DNA of 64,000 nt from Ypsolopha sequella (lineage: Eukaryota; Arthropoda; Insecta; Lepidoptera; Ypsolophidae): the NCBI GenBank assembly GCA_934047225.1, contig OW203986.1:18603221-18667220 (forward strand), written 5' to 3'. This document shows, one piece after another, positions 45,701-56,714 of this stretch (its first letter is position 1; each line of letters begins with the position of its first letter). A model generated the notes under the pieces. It worked only from the letters and a program-made list of their open reading frames with translations. It was not told the DNA's origin and ran no database searches. A program made the translations under genes and the position numbers.

Positions 45701-48700
45701 TGAATTGGTGTATGTCCCTGGTTTTTATAAAAACATCGCGGTAAAGATGAGAAAAATATTCAAAAAATACTTCGCATCAAACGGACGTAAAAGACGGAGC
45801 GGCTGACCCACTAATATTTTACGATTCAATGCCATAAAGCATCAGCCCAATTCGCTTCGATAAGGTGTGTTAATTCGAAAATCATTTCGAGATTTAGGTT
45901 TAATAAGCCGTATTTTATAACTTGTGGTCTAATAAACCTCATGATGATGAATATTTTTACGAAAAAGTTGCAACTTCCATTTTCCTTCGTGTGACGTCAG
46001 TTGAAAAATGTCTGTTTAGAAATGTGTCCTTTGCTATCAAGAGAAATTTATAATAATTTGCTTCAGACTGATTTGGCAGATGGATGACAGATGAGTACAT
46101 AGAGGGAGATAGACCACTTTTTTAGGGTTCCGTAGTCAACAACAAGGAATCCTTATAGTTTCGCCATGTCCGTCGGTCTGTACGTCTGTCCGCGGCTTAG
46201 CTTAGAGACTATTAGTACTGGAAAACTAATTTGGCATGGGTGGGTATATTTATCACGCCGATAAAGTGGTTCAGTAAAATTTTGAAAAAGATTTTTTTTT
46301 CGGGTACTCCCCCTACACGTAAAGTGGGGATGATTTTTTTTCTCGTCTATCCCCTAGCGTGGGGTGCCGTTGGATAGGTAATTTAAAAATATGGGAGGAG
46401 TGACAAGACCATTTTTCGATCCAGGGTTCCGTTTGCGAAATATTAAGCTTAAAAGTGAGCGTACTAGAAGTTTGGCGCGATCTGTATTAGTCGACAAACT
46501 TATAAAATGTATATTGTGCAGGGCAACTACGGAACCCTACACTGCGCGTAGCCCGATACGCACTTGGCCGGTTTTTATAAGCAATCACACATCACAGTCA
46601 GTTTAATGTCTAAAATTCTCAAATGACGTTGTATCGGACAATTCTTTAAAAAATCATAAAAAATAATGGTCAATTTAGGTATATATCACAATAATGAAAA
46701 CTGTCTCCTAAAATGGCATTTAAAAAGAAAATAAAAAAATTCTTTTTACAGTATTTCTATGATGCGAAAGCGAGACAAACTGTTTAGCAATGAGGAACAT
46801 TTAGTTTTGCCAGCACTTAAACTAAAATTAAAGCCCTCAGAATCGCCTTTATTGTATGTTTGTAAGCAAACTTCATAAAACTCTAGTAGGTACCTACTAT
46901 CTAATTAAATAATAAAAAGGATAAGTCTAAAACCGCCTTAACTTACCTTAACCAGTCAGTTTTCTCACTATTTACAGACTTATTACAGGGCAATTTACAA
47001 ACATGGATTGTCTCATCTATTCAACTCTTTTGTGACAGAAAAACGGAACATGGTGCATATCTTTATTGTGCATATCGTATGTCAAGGTATATTTGTCTAC
47101 CTAAATCAGAAGTCTTTTTGGGTCAAAGAAATAGCCACTCATCATCGTGCAGTTTCGTTATCTGTATAATACAAGAAACCATCCCATCCATCCATCAGTT
47201 TTTTTCATTCACTGCTGAACGTAGGCCTTTCCAAGATTTCGCCATTCTTGGCAGTCCTGGAAGAAATGCTCATACCACAGTATAAGGAAGTAGACAATAT
47301 TCTATCTTCATACAAACGGGCCGAAACGAACCCCTCCCAAAACTCGGTTCAACTCAGGTTACGACAGTCGCGGTCGCACCGCAGTTACGTACGCACGTTG
47401 CCGCGTTGACACTATAAGCCGCTCTCGCGCATTTTCGTAAATTATGGCTCGAAATGATAGAATATGTTGGTCATTGTATGGCTGTTTAAATTAAATAATG
47501 CGACAATTTAATATAGCATTATCAAGTACGTAAACAGTCAGTTGGCAGCCCTAGCGCGTGTTTATTCACCGAGCGGGCTGTAGGTATTGATTTTAAGGAC
47601 ACCGCCCAGTTAAACTACTGTCTACTTCATTATACTGTGCCCATACTCACATAATTATTCTGGGCAGGCGGGTTGGTGAGCGCGGTGCCGAAATCCTCGC
47701 ACCAGTGACGCCGCTGCCCGTCATCAGTCTGTTTATATATAAAGACCTGGCATGGTTGGCCACCTGGTTGTGCCAGTTTGAGAGCTGTCCTGTAACAAGA
47801 ATGGCTGAGCCCATTTAGCTGTTTGCATGTAGGTGGAGAATTAAACTGGGTAATTTGGTAACAGTTGGTAATATTTTGGGAGTTTTGGTAACATAACATC
47901 ATCGAATTTCGATGCATCACATATTGAACAATGTGGGGTGTCAGATAAAGCGCGTCACGTTTTTAAAGCAAAACACGTATCCATGTATTGCAGACGATGT
48001 ACTCTTGACAGACGCTTCTAACCAAAGTGTGTATTTTGGAATTAAAAATTGCTCGAGTTGATGATTAACTAGATTCTAGAAAATAGAAGGGGTGAGGCGA
48101 TGCCGGAATTCGAATCCGTACTGTAGATCACCGCACCGGCTGTATGCATTTGCCTATTTGAGTAAAAAACACACCACAACTTGTTTTCCGAAAATATCTC
48201 AGTCTATTAAAAGTATCCGGAATAGAAGAGCTTGTATGGCTCGATTAATTAGTTTGGAAGTAGTGGAAGAAGTGTGACGATCGTAGCAAGTTTTAATCTC
48301 TAGTATCCTCGTACATAATTCTAAAACAATACGTTTAACTCCACAGTTCAATCTGCCCATGAACTGCCCAATCCCAGGCTCGGAGCTTACGAGGGAGCCA
48401 TTCAGATGGGACCAGAGGCTCTTCTCATTGGTCCTCCGATTGGCTGGCACCCCTGCGGTGGAACGGGATACTGGGCTCGTCCCGTCTGATTCGTCGCCTA
48501 TTGATGCCATGTGTGAAGTCACTGGTGGTAAGTTTTGTTTCATTGTGTATCTAAAACTGTATCCTTAATTTAGGTAAATATTAGGTCCTTATATATGAAA
48601 TTGACGTTTTGTATGGAGAATTTGAAGGAAACTCAATTTTCAGTACAATAATTTTTGCATATTTTTTTAGGAAATACAAATCCAAATTTTTCTATTTCTT

Positions 48701-51700
48701 TTCTGTATGAATGAGACAACATTAAGGACACACATGTAAAATGGCAAATTACCTCGATAATTAAGCGACTATCGTAAGTTGTCAACTGATCTGAGAAAAT
48801 TACTGTCTAAACCAAACCTTATTCCATACAGCAAACTGACTGAAGTTTCTTTTATTTTATTTGAAGTTTGTATAAAAAATTCAAATTTTCTTTTACCTTG
48901 CACAAAAAATTTAATATTTTTTCCTATACTGAGTATTTTTGTTTTTGATCGAAGTACTTTAGTAATTGAGATATTTCTACCGAAACTCACCCCTTTTCGC
49001 TGTTTTCACTGGAAGAAAGTAGAGACATTTGATTTTACTGTATAAAAAACGCAGTTACTCGAAAAATACAGACCTCGTTTCTGTAGTTGAAGATTATAAG
49101 GTATCTGTAGGTAGCCAAAACATAAGACAAAATTTGATGTATTTGTCGGAAAGTTTACCGAAATTGTGCCGATAAACCGCGAAATATTCAACATTTTGAC
49201 CCTTACTAAGCTAACAGCAACATTCATTTTCTTGCAAACATGCAAATAGATAGATATATGTTTATAGTTCGGTTTTTATACGATTAGCTCTGACAGCTCC
49301 GAAACATTACATACCTAGCACGCAAATAACTTTTATCCATCAAGACACAATTTATAATTCTATGCCACTACAAACTTTGAAAATAGATTTAGTATGCATT
49401 TTTGTTGATTCCAATAGTACCTGTCTGAAATTATAAGGATCATCTTTATCTAAACTAATTAAATAAATAATAAAGCTATGATTGCAGTTATAAATAGAGA
49501 CTGCAACCAAAATGATGTTACAGTTAGGATCATCTTTATCTTAACTAATTAAATTAAATAATAAAGCTAAAAATTATTGTAGTTTGAACGGAACGTAAAT
49601 GTTACTGAAATGAGTAGTTTTCCGATTATTTACGAATAATGAGTAATCGATTAAAATACAATAACAATGATAATATATTGTAATAATATAATGTCGTCAA
49701 TATAATTATATTACTTCTATTACGATATTAATAAAGTTAAAACATACAAACTGACAAAATTTGTTAGTTTCATGTATTTTATGCACAAAAAATTTGTAAT
49801 TTTTCTAATTTCATTTTCTAATAAAGCAGTATAGCTTAAGTTATACATTTAGGTACAAATTGAGGACCTAAACACAGTTTATGTATATTTTTATTAACAA
49901 TATAAAATCGATAAAATTTTGTTCATAATAATAGTCGATTCTGCATAAAAATCGGTTGAATTTGCGATCGATTATTCACTTCCCATCTCAATTGTTTTTA
50001 GATTATTGTCATCTGTCAGAGCTCATCTTAGAAAAACTGAACAGATAATGGAATGACAAATGACCCATTGACCTTTCATATGGGAAATGAGAGACAATAC
50101 GTCAAATAAAATTCAAATTTAACCAAAAGGGACAATCTCATCGTACGTGGAAACCAGTTTGAAACTGGTTTAGCGGTTCAGTTAATGTCAAGGGTACCTT
50201 TAAAAGCAATAAAATTCACTATGTGCATTGCAATGAGCATCTATTACATACAGTTGTTTTTATAAGAGAAATGAATTAAAATCGGCCTAGTTTCATTGCG
50301 AAGTTCGTTATCGTTAAATCAGTTAAATCTGATTGTTTACGTTTACAAGAATACCTACTAGAATATCTAATGATATTGAATTACTTTTTTTTAGAACCTT
50401 AAGTCATTCGCTCAGACTGGGACAGATTTAGGGCAAAAGAGAAACATGTAGATATCTTTATTTATACATATAAGGTGAAATTTAATCAACCGCCGAATTC
50501 ATACTGGCGACTTGGTTTGATCAGGAACAATGTTTAATAATCCCACAGGAGAAATTCGAAATAAAAAATGTTTTGCTCCTATTCTGCCTATAATAGGTAT
50601 TGTATTAACTAGTCCAGTTCGTATAGGAACAATATTTTTTTTTCTGATTAAAAAAAAAAACGGTTTATTGAATCTTTGAGTCTCCAGTATGAATTCGGGC
50701 GGTGGATTAAAATTTCACCTTGTATATGTATATTTTATAAAAAGAAACTAAAATAGCTAGCATAATTTCCTTCAACCATTATCTAGATTTTGTGTAAACC
50801 CATGTAATAAAATGTGTTAAACTTATTTACATGATTCTTATTCGTCAAACGAGAAGAAAAAGTGTGTTTGAAGACCTCAAAAAGCGAAAGATTTTCAATC
50901 GTGTTTTTTTCTGTTTAGCAGCAAAAAGTTTTACACTTATTTAGCCAACTAGTAGCTTTTTCTTGAAAGTAGTAACAGGACTTCGAAAAGTATCAATATT
51001 TTACGGTAGCGCCTTATTGACGAGGTCGCGAAGTAGGCGAGATTTTCGACGAATTTACATCAGGAACCAACTAATTACAGAAACCACGCAACCACGACCC
51101 TGACTTACTTACATGAATAACGCTCATTTTCAGGGCGCTCCTACTGCATCACATCTCATCGCATGTTGATGCAATGCATCGACAGCTTAGTGCAGAAGGT
51201 GCAAAGCGGTGTGGTCATCAACTTTGAGAAGTTAGGACCGGACCCGCCGCCGATAGATGGCGGGGCAGGTCGCGACGGCACCGAGCCAGAAGACATACCC
51301 CACGAGCCAGATAAAGATATCGATGCTGACGCCGATCGGAATGGAGTAAGTCGGATTGATATAGTACGATACACTTACGAGGTTCGATATACCTCCTCGC
51401 TCGACCAAAAGAAATAAATGCGTTTCCCGCCTCAGCGTCCATTCGTCGCCCCTTCGAGCGCGTCAGTTGTTTTTGTGTTTGCGTTGGCATGTGATTGGTT
51501 TATAGTCGTTTTTGATTCGGAAAAGTTCGGTTTACGAACTTAGACAATGGAACCTCTTGACTCTTGTCGCACTGTACCACAACAAATATTTAGGTTTGAA
51601 TATTATTTCAGCCCTGAGCCGGTTTTCTTTGAATTGCTTACTGCTCAGCTCACTTTAGGCTTAGCGCAATGGCAAAAACTTTTGTAAAGACTTCTATAGC

Positions 51701-53669
51701 TAACAGTAAAAACCGCGTGTAAAACTGTTTAATAACTTCAACAACTCGAATATATCGCAGAAAAATTATGAATGGAAGCTAGGAATGTGTGAATTGGCAT
51801 TCTTATATAATGCAATGTGATAAATAATGAATCTATTACAATTATAAATATTAATATATTTTGAACAAATACATTTAAATTAAATTGCATTGAAAACATA
51901 TTTAGTTCATTTAAAACGAGAACTGATATAATTGAAAACAAAAGCTTGGTTGCGGTTAGAAAACAACGATGTTCCTGCGTCCTATTTAAAAATAAAACGA
52001 GGTATCAATCACAAGTTACGATAAGTTCAATTCAAAAAGGAACTCTTATCACTCTATACCTCGTATTCTGTTTTGACGTAAATTTGCTATTTAAAAATAT
52101 TCTAAATGATATCTTATGTTATTGCGGAATAAAACCCTTATTTATACCGGTAAGGATTTTTATAAGGGTTAATACTTGCGACTGTCGGCTCTTAGTGAAA
52201 CTTCATCAAGGATGAATAATATGTGAAACAGTACAAGTGTTTTATTCATCCATTTATAAGGCTTGTTTTTATGTATTTTAGATGAACAAATCATTAAAAA
52301 AATAAACTTTATCACAGAAAAAATTTCAATACTAACGTAGTAAAATGATGGAATTGAAATATAACAAAGACCGGCCAAGTGCGAGTCGGACACGCGCACG
52401 AAGTGTTCCGTGCCATTATCTATAAAAACGGCAAAAAAAACATGTCTATTGTATGGGAGCCCCCTTAAATATTTATTTTATTCTCTTTTTTAGTATTTGT
52501 TGTTATAGCGGCTACAGAAATATATCATCTGTGAACATTTCAACTGTCTAACTATCACGGTTCATGAGATACAGCCTGGTGACAGACGGACAGTGGAGTC
52601 TTAGTAATATGGTCCCGTTGGTTACCCTTTGTGTACGGAAACCTAAAAATGGAATTAATTTGATTAAATACTAGAATAAGTTTGTAATTTAAATTACCTT
52701 CATTGTTACAGATGTTATATCTCACGAAGTACGTTTAGCTATTGTTGTATTAGTGCGTGCACATGCTTTTTTTCTAGTGTGCGTGAAGCGGTACAAAACG
52801 GTACAAAACGCGCAACACGCATAAAACGCGCTTATCTGTACACTTCACAACCACGACCATAACCTTAAGGATTTCGTGAGATAGTATAACTCTACCAAGC
52901 GTAATCTTCTTCTACTTCATCTTCTTTTCGTGTCAATAGTTTCTTTACAAAATCTTGGACCAGTACGCAGCCACATCCACAGCATTTGCCGAGGCCTTCC
53001 ATAGGTCATCCCACGTACAGGTGTTTCGGCACGCTGGGCACGAGAGCAAATGAGGCATGTCCTGCGAAGGAGCACCGTACTCGCACTGGGTGTGGGATGT
53101 GATTATCATGCCCCATCTGCTGAGGGTCTCTTTACAGCGCCCAACCTGCGCTCGAAGTCGGTTGAGAGACTTCCAGGTTGGCCACGGCAGCTTATTTCCT
53201 GCAAGGAGAGATTCTTTCAACAGAAATACCAAGCGTAATGACCCTCAGCATTGAATACACCGAATTTCCCTGTTAGGAATCAGAAATTAACAACTAGGGT
53301 CACTTTTACACAGCATAGTTATATAGGTATACATATATTTGCCAAAAGCACCTTCAGGATTAAAGCGCCTAAAAACTTCCCTTTTCTTACTTTGTGATAA
53401 ACCCTGTCAGAATATCCCCGCCAAAATCAAATCCTGGATCCGCCCTTGTATAAATTTGACCCTTATTTTAATAAATACCTTTTCAGAGATGGAACGGCGC
53501 TCCATACCAGACTGGAATGACTGCGAGTCAAGGGCCGAGTGCGCCTCAAGCGTGGCACTCCTGCCGGCGACTCATCTACGTACCGAGAACGGTCTCGCAG
53601 AAAGGCTTCGCTGTCGGCTTCTGGCCTATACCAGAGTCTTTCAGACCGGACCCAAACGCTCCGACACTG
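39653..53669 (+). CDS. INTS6: Integrator complex subunit 6, N-terminal 337 residues (gene runs past what I can follow)
   Basis: INTS6 is a subunit of the nuclear Integrator complex, which cleaves U snRNA 3' ends and attenuates paused RNA polymerase II transcripts. Coding exons: 39653-39769, 39867-39944, 40485-40724, 48347-48527, 51134-51345, 53487-53669. All junctions are GT-AG and in phase (0,0,0,1,0,0), giving 1011 nt. Residues 3-200 form a von Willebrand A domain with the MIDAS motif D9-T-S-A-S13, GLTTMG (T88/T89) and VVITDGG (D132). Later blocks are ELTREPFRWDQRLFSLVLRL, SLVQKVQSGVVINFEKLG and WHSCRRLIYVPR, in the order known for human INTS6/DICE1. The next expected exon was not seen between 53670 and 64000. 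INTS6L and Drosophila IntS6 are the same family. Confidence 0.93.
39867..39944 (+). CDS. INTS6: INTS6 exon 2
   Basis: 26 codons (VRQRSPESRGDRYMLLTFEE and on to IK), acceptor ttttgtag, donor gttagt. The GDRYML segment is typical of the INTS6 VWA domain. Confidence 0.92.
40485..40724 (+). CDS. INTS6: INTS6 exon 3
   Basis: 80 codons beginning AGWKENLATFINELKNLQ and ending NAGIQEE, acceptor tatttttag, donor gtatgt. It supplies the MIDAS Thr and Asp (VVITDGG). Confidence 0.94.
41755..41815 (-). pseudogene. tRNA-like pseudogene in INTS6 intron 3
   Basis: The minus strand reads CAGCAGTTAAGTTGGTAAGG, TCTCAATCTTGAGA (anticodon-like hairpin with a short loop) and CCAGGGTTCGAATCCTGCTG. The CAGCAG/CTGCTG ends can pair. 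The short loop and broken T stem argue against a working tRNA. Confidence 0.4.
42857..43055 (-). repeat. Dispersed repeat family 1, tail fragment
   Basis: AGGGTTCCATACCAAAACAG and CCTGTCTGTCTGTCTGG. It abuts a head-on copy in the other direction. Confidence 0.6.
43056..43597 (+). repeat. Dispersed repeat family 1, forward copy
   Basis: AACCAGTTAAGTGCGAGATA at the head and GACAGACTGACAGCAGAGTG, GAGTACGGAACCCTAATA at the tail. Confidence 0.75.
44565..45219 (+). repeat. Dispersed repeat family 1, long diverged forward copy
   Basis: GGGCAAGTGCAAGTCAGACC at the head; GACAGACAGACGGACGGTGC and TAGGTACGAAAGCCTAAAAA at the tail. The middle may include other insertions. Confidence 0.65.
45438..45777. 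mobile_element. Long palindrome with 150-bp arms in INTS6 intron 3
   Basis: Left arm 45438-45592, right arm 45627-45777 (for example GCCTAAAATTATTTG near 45540; TTTTAGGACTTCATTTAGAC inverse near 45680). Arms about 80 percent paired, spacer about 35 bp. Outer borders uncertain. Confidence 0.75.
45867..45925. repeat. Dispersed repeat family 11, copy 2, inverted
   Basis: AAGGTGTGTTAATTCGAAAA and TTTAATAAGCCGTATTTTA, reverse of 36247-36305. It lies 90 bp from the long palindrome 45438-45777 and may belong to the same element. Confidence 0.65.
46121..46577 (-). repeat. Dispersed repeat family 1, reverse copy
   Basis: TTTTTTAGGGTTCCGTAGTC at one end; CGGAACCCTACACTGCGCGT and CGCACTTGGCCGGTTTTTA at the other. 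Confidence 0.78.
46790..46853. repeat. Half copy of MITE family 2
   Basis: Ends AGCACTTAAACTAAAATTAA then AGCCCTCAGAATCGCC. Only the right arm is recognisable. Confidence 0.6.
47180..47285 (-). repeat. RTE-type retroposon 3' end, short reverse copy
   Basis: CATCCATCCATCAG then TTCACTGCTGAACGTAGGCC and CATTCTTGGCAGTCCTGG, a diverged fragment of the same tail. Confidence 0.55.
47640..47795 (-). repeat. Retroposon internal fragment
   Basis: The minus strand reads GGCGTCACTGGTGCGAGG and CGCTCACCAACCCGCCTGCC, matching 10035-10105 with one-base indels. It looks like a clean exon (acceptor ttgttacag, donor gtgagt), but the dispersed copy argues for a retroposon. Confidence 0.5.
48347..48527 (+). 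CDS. INTS6: INTS6 exon 4
   Basis: 181 nt, acceptor ctccacag, donor gtaagt, phase 1 at the end. It encodes FNLPMNCPIPGSELTREPFR through MCEVTGG, directly continuing exon 3 as in the human protein after AGVQEE. A 7.6 kb repeat-filled intron separates it from exon 3. Confidence 0.93.
49434..49571. repeat. Short direct repeat in INTS6 intron 4
   Basis: GGATCATCTTTATCTAAACT with TAATTAAATAAATAATAAAG occurs at 49437 and again at about 49528 with few changes. Confidence 0.65.
50471..50722. mobile_element. TA-flanked MITE in INTS6 intron 4
   Basis: AAGGTGAAATTTAATC and CGAATTCATACTGG at the left; CCAGTATGAATTCGG and GATTAAAATTTCACCTTG at the right. TA on both sides. Confidence 0.82.
51134..51345 (+). 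CDS. INTS6: INTS6 exon 5
   Basis: 212 nt, acceptor cattttcag, donor gtaagt. It encodes RSYCITSHRMLMQCIDSLVQ, then KVQSGVVINFEKLGPDPPP and an acidic linker rich in Asp/Glu. Confidence 0.93.
52370..52650 (+). repeat. Dispersed repeat family 1, forward copy in INTS6 intron 5
   Basis: ACCGGCCAAGTGCGAGTCGG at the head, GACAGACGGACAGTGGAGTC and TGTGTACGGAAACCTAAAAA at the tail. Very close in sequence to 55917-56215. Confidence 0.85.
52910..53238 (-). pseudogene. Non-LTR retrotransposon ORF2 C-terminal fragment in INTS6 intron 5
   Basis: The minus frame reads WKSLNRLRAQVGRCKETLSR, then TQCEYGAPSQDMPHLLSCPA and CTWDDLWKASANAVDVAAYW. The LNRLR..VGR and C-x-C-G-x(8-9)-H-L-x-x-C-P pattern is the zinc-knuckle-like tail after the RT of many LINEs. 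About 95 codons remain, with no RT core nearby. Confidence 0.7.
53487..53669 (+). CDS. INTS6: INTS6 exon 6, last exon seen
   Basis: 61 codons in phase 0, acceptor accttttcag, donor gtaagg. It encodes RWNGAPYQTGMTAS, then WHSCRRLIYVPR and FWPIPESFRPDPNAPTL. In vertebrate INTS6 the following block begins with a Pro-rich TSHPVVKF-type segment, which I could not find downstream. Confidence 0.88.
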
Positions 53670-54834
53670 GTAAGGGCTATCCCCTTAGTTTCTGAATCGA
53701 GATCATCTTGTGAAGCGATACTCAAGCCACAGATGAGGTAATAAGCGCTGCATTTTATAGTTAAGCGCTGCTTAACTTTAAATTCGCAAATTAAAACATT
53801 CGCACTTAGATATATAATTTAATATATTAATAATATTATGTATTAACAGATAATACAATAACATGATATAGAGCGTTTGTTTCTAGTAACTTTAATAGAC
53901 GAGTGACATTGAACAAAACCACAACCACTCTACTAACTACAAAAAGGAATAATTTACCAGCAAAAACATCGTACGTTACAAAAAAAAGATGACTTGCCAA
54001 TAATTCATTTACAACACATTGCTGTCAAAACTATGTTAAGTGTAATGTAATTTAGCTTTGATAAAACAAATTTAAAACCTTCGGAATCTGCTGCTACAGT
54101 AGGTAATTGAAATTGGTAAGACTTTTTTTCCATTTCATTATTTCAAAATAGTCGTGTCTTTGACCGATATAGGCTAGTTTCCTTATCAAGAATAACTGAT
54201 ATCAACGTCACTTTATTTTTCCTCCGTATAAGGTATACTGATAAGAATTTTTATATTCAAGTTATCATCTTAAATATGACACCATTCACTGCACACTGAG
54301 ATAAAAAAGTAGTTTCATTGTTGAATGAGTGCAGGTTGAAAAGGACAAAAGCGCCAAAAATGATTTTTGCGTTCCATGTAAGTTTCCTAGAGAACGTGTA
54401 ACGTGTTTTCTTGGCACTTTCATCTGTTTTCTATATAAATAGTGCGCGTAGGAATCTTCACCAAAGCTCGTACTTTCTGATAGTTTGTATACAATCTGTA
54501 TAGTGCACGTCCGGTCGGCTATAGACAACCAAAATTACACCTGTAATTGCTCCAGCTAGCTTAACATGGCGGGGGCTTAAGGGAATCATTGAGTTAGCGG
54601 CCGCGGCCGCGATAGGTACAGATCGTTCACAGTTATTTACCTCTAGGCTGATCGAAAATGTTTCTTAAGTATTGGACATAGAACAGCTGTCAGAGGTAAA
54701 ATACCTGTGAACAGTCTGTATTTGAAAAAAACTATAGCCGTCTTATTCCTGCTGCGCGGCGCACTTGCAAGCGAGTCGCCCCGCGCGCTTCCCGCAACCT
54801 TATTCTGTGAAGCGTCCGTATTCTGGTAATGTAA
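53670..54834 (+). other. After the last INTS6 exon seen
   Basis: Donor gtaagg at 53670 opens an intron whose acceptor was not found. GCGGCCGCGGCCGC at 54598 is a short GC palindrome. Otherwise AT-rich. Confidence 0.5.
54020..54093. repeat. Diverged half copy of MITE family 2
   Basis: Contains TTGCTGTCAAAACTATG and AAAACCTTCGGAATCTGCT, a decayed arm of the family. Confidence 0.45.
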
Positions 54835-55258
54835 AGAGGTGCGATTGTGTAAGGTTGGTCATAGATGATAAATCTATACCATTGTCAAGGATCGTGTAGG
54901 GCAAATTCGAATTGTGTAAAACTGTCCATAAAATGAAGACCGAAAAGTAACCGAAGGTTTAGAAATGACCGATGGTTTAAAAAATGCGAAATGAAATTGC
55001 CTTTTATTGTGTACTACCTACGTAAAATGAAATTTGATAATTTATTTACTTTAAAATTATTTCAAACACAAAAATAATAGATCTTTTTGATTACATTTTT
55101 TAAATCCACCACAAAAATTAATTTTTATAATTTAAAACATAGAATTCAATCGAAACTTATCTCCATGCAACTCGTATAACCAAACGCAACAATTGAAGGA
55201 AAACCGAGTTTCAGCTGCTCGACCTCAGGTGGTGGCATAAGTTTACTACTACTCAACA

Positions 55259-55261
55259 GTA

Positions 55262-55288
<27 letters not shown>
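55259..55288. repeat. (ATGT)n microsatellite
   Basis: About seven ATGT units next to a LINE 3' end-like sequence. Confidence 0.85.
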
Positions 55289-55292
<4 letters not shown>

Positions 55293-55375
55293 TTTATGGC
55301 ACAAAATAAATATACAATGCACAAAGGCGAACTTAATGCTAATTAGCATTCTCTGCCAGTTAACCTTTGGTGATG
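55286..55375 (-). repeat. LINE 3' UTR-like sequence
   Basis: ACTTTATGGCACAAAATAAA, ACAAAGGCGAACTTAATGC and AGCATTCTCTGCCAGTTAAC, typical of LINE 3' ends in Lepidoptera. It follows an (ATGT)n run. Confidence 0.5.
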
Positions 55376-55916
55376 TGGAAAGTTTTGAGGGTAGTGCCAG
55401 ATAAGTTAATTACTATAATCAATTCAACCAAGAAATCATATTTTCATAGATACTATAATATATTAAATGTAATTAGAATTAAATAAATATTGTATATACA
55501 TATATAATCTACTCATAAATACAATAATATACATATATTATACATAACAATACATAGGTAATTACGAGAAGGACAATGACTCAGGGGGATATGTAAAAAT
55601 TACAAGTTTTATGACTGATTCTGTAGCTGTAGATAGTGTTGATAGACTCTGGTTTTGAAGGTAGAGATAGAGTTGAAGAGCTTGACACGGGATTACTTTT
55701 TTTACTAGATGTGATGTCTGAAAGAGACAGCGCTATATCTTATCGTATTATTTGTCTTCGTCCGAGTTTTGTAGTTATAATAACGCGTCATAGTTTCGAA
55801 TCAATTCAAGTGTCAAGTCAACTGCAACTGCAAAATATTTTTGAATCGGTCGGTGTTTTATTTTATAGTATGTTTCTTTATTATATTAGTATGACGAAAT
55901 AGCAACCGAACCAAAA

Positions 55917-56215
55917 TACAAAAACCGGCCAAGTGCGAGTCGGACTCGCGCACGAAGGGTTCCGTACCATTATATATAAAAACAGCGAAAAAACATGTCT
56001 GTTGCATGGGAGCCCCCTTAAATATTTATTTTATTCTGTTTTTTAGTATTTGTTGTTATAGCGGCAACAGAAATACATCATCTGTGAAAATTTCAACTGT
56101 CTTACTATCACGGTTCATGAGATACAGCCTGTTGACAGACGGACAGACAGACGGACAGCGGAGTCTAAGTAATAGGGTCCGGTTGGTTACCCTTTGGGTA
56201 CGGAACCCTAAAAAG
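55917..56215 (+). repeat. Dispersed repeat family 1, most complete copy
   Basis: About 300 bp: CGGCCAAGTGCGAGTCGGAC, CGAAGGGTTCCGTACC ... CAGACAGACGGACAGCGGAG, GGGTACGGAACCCTAAAAA. GGTTCCGTACC near the head and GGTACGGAACC near the tail are inverted. I know this repeat as a common lepidopteran sequence but cannot assign its class. Confidence 0.85.
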
Positions 56216-56492
56216 TAAGAAAAAAATTTTTAATCTGAGGCAGAACTGCCCTAAACCTTTTCATAATATCTTTCCTACAAAAATATAACCCCAAACTGTG
56301 TTCATATAAAAAACAATTCTTATTTCTGTGCCAAAGCCAAGGGTTTTGACTAAAAAGCTCCACAATTTTAATTAATTGAACATCATTTATTGATTTTAAT
56401 GGTAGAATAAAAATTGTTTTACCTAATTTTATTCCAAAATAATCAAAAACACTTACCGTTAAACGATTGTCATAGACAACAAGTCGCCGCAA
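56208..56492 (-). CDS. Short frame with weak MADF-like text, cut by a repeat
   Basis: The 94-codon frame contains VQLIKIVELFSQNPWLWHRN. A Leu-Ile-x-x-Val...Asn-Pro-x-Leu-Trp pattern resembles the start of the MADF DNA-binding domain (Adf-1-like) carried by some DNA transposons. The frame ends where a family 1 repeat begins. I am not sure it is a gene; it could be part of the surrounding inverted-repeat element. Confidence 0.25.
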   Translation of the reverse strand: MRRLVVYDNRLTVSVFDYFGIKLGKTIFILPLKSINDVQLIKIVELFSQNPWLWHRNKNCFLYEHSLGLYFCRKDIMKRFRAVLPQIKNFFLTF

Positions 56493-56714
56493 TCATTTGA
56501 CATTAGCGATGAACTAAAAAAATCTTAGACAATTCGAATTATCTGTCAATCTTAACAAATCATTCACTCATTGTCTAAAATAACAATACAAATCGTAAAG
56601 CATCTATGAATACCATAGACAATTCGAATTGGCCGTTTGACAAGTGAAATGATTAGTTTTAAGCTATCAAATGAATACGATTTCATGACTATTTTCTTAC
56701 ACAATCGCACCTCT

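Larger units (their letters stand above)
40725..48346 (+). other. INTS6 intron 3, 7.6 kb, repeat-filled
   Basis: Contains family 1 repeats (42857-46577), the long palindrome 45438, retroposon pieces near 47.2 and 47.7 kb, and a tRNA-like pseudogene. A GC-richer block at 47291-47627 begins AAGTAGACAATA and ends ACTACTGTCTACTT (partly inverted), possibly another element. Confidence 0.6.
54835..56714. mobile_element. Possible 1.9 kb inverted-repeat element
   Basis: AGAGGTGCGATTGTGTAAG at the left and its exact 19-bp reverse complement at the right. A second inner pair (AATTCGAATTG with flanks) supports an element. It contains a family 1 repeat and a short frame at 56208-56492. No target duplication is clear. 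Confidence 0.5.

Noticed and set aside
47648..47790. Exon-like block on the minus strand (frame with QRRHWCEDFGTALTNPPAQ, good splice sites)
   Set aside because: The same sequence, with one-base indels, is part of the retroposon at 10020-10115, and I recognise it as common lepidopteran repeat text.
48092..48150. tRNA T-arm-like text (GGATTCGAATTCCGG on the minus strand)
   Set aside because: Only one arm is visible and the rest does not fold, so it was not listed as a tRNA.
53339..53695. 118-codon frame overlapping INTS6 exon 6
   Set aside because: Different frame from the INTS6 exon, which is fixed by WHSCRRLIYVPR and splice phase.
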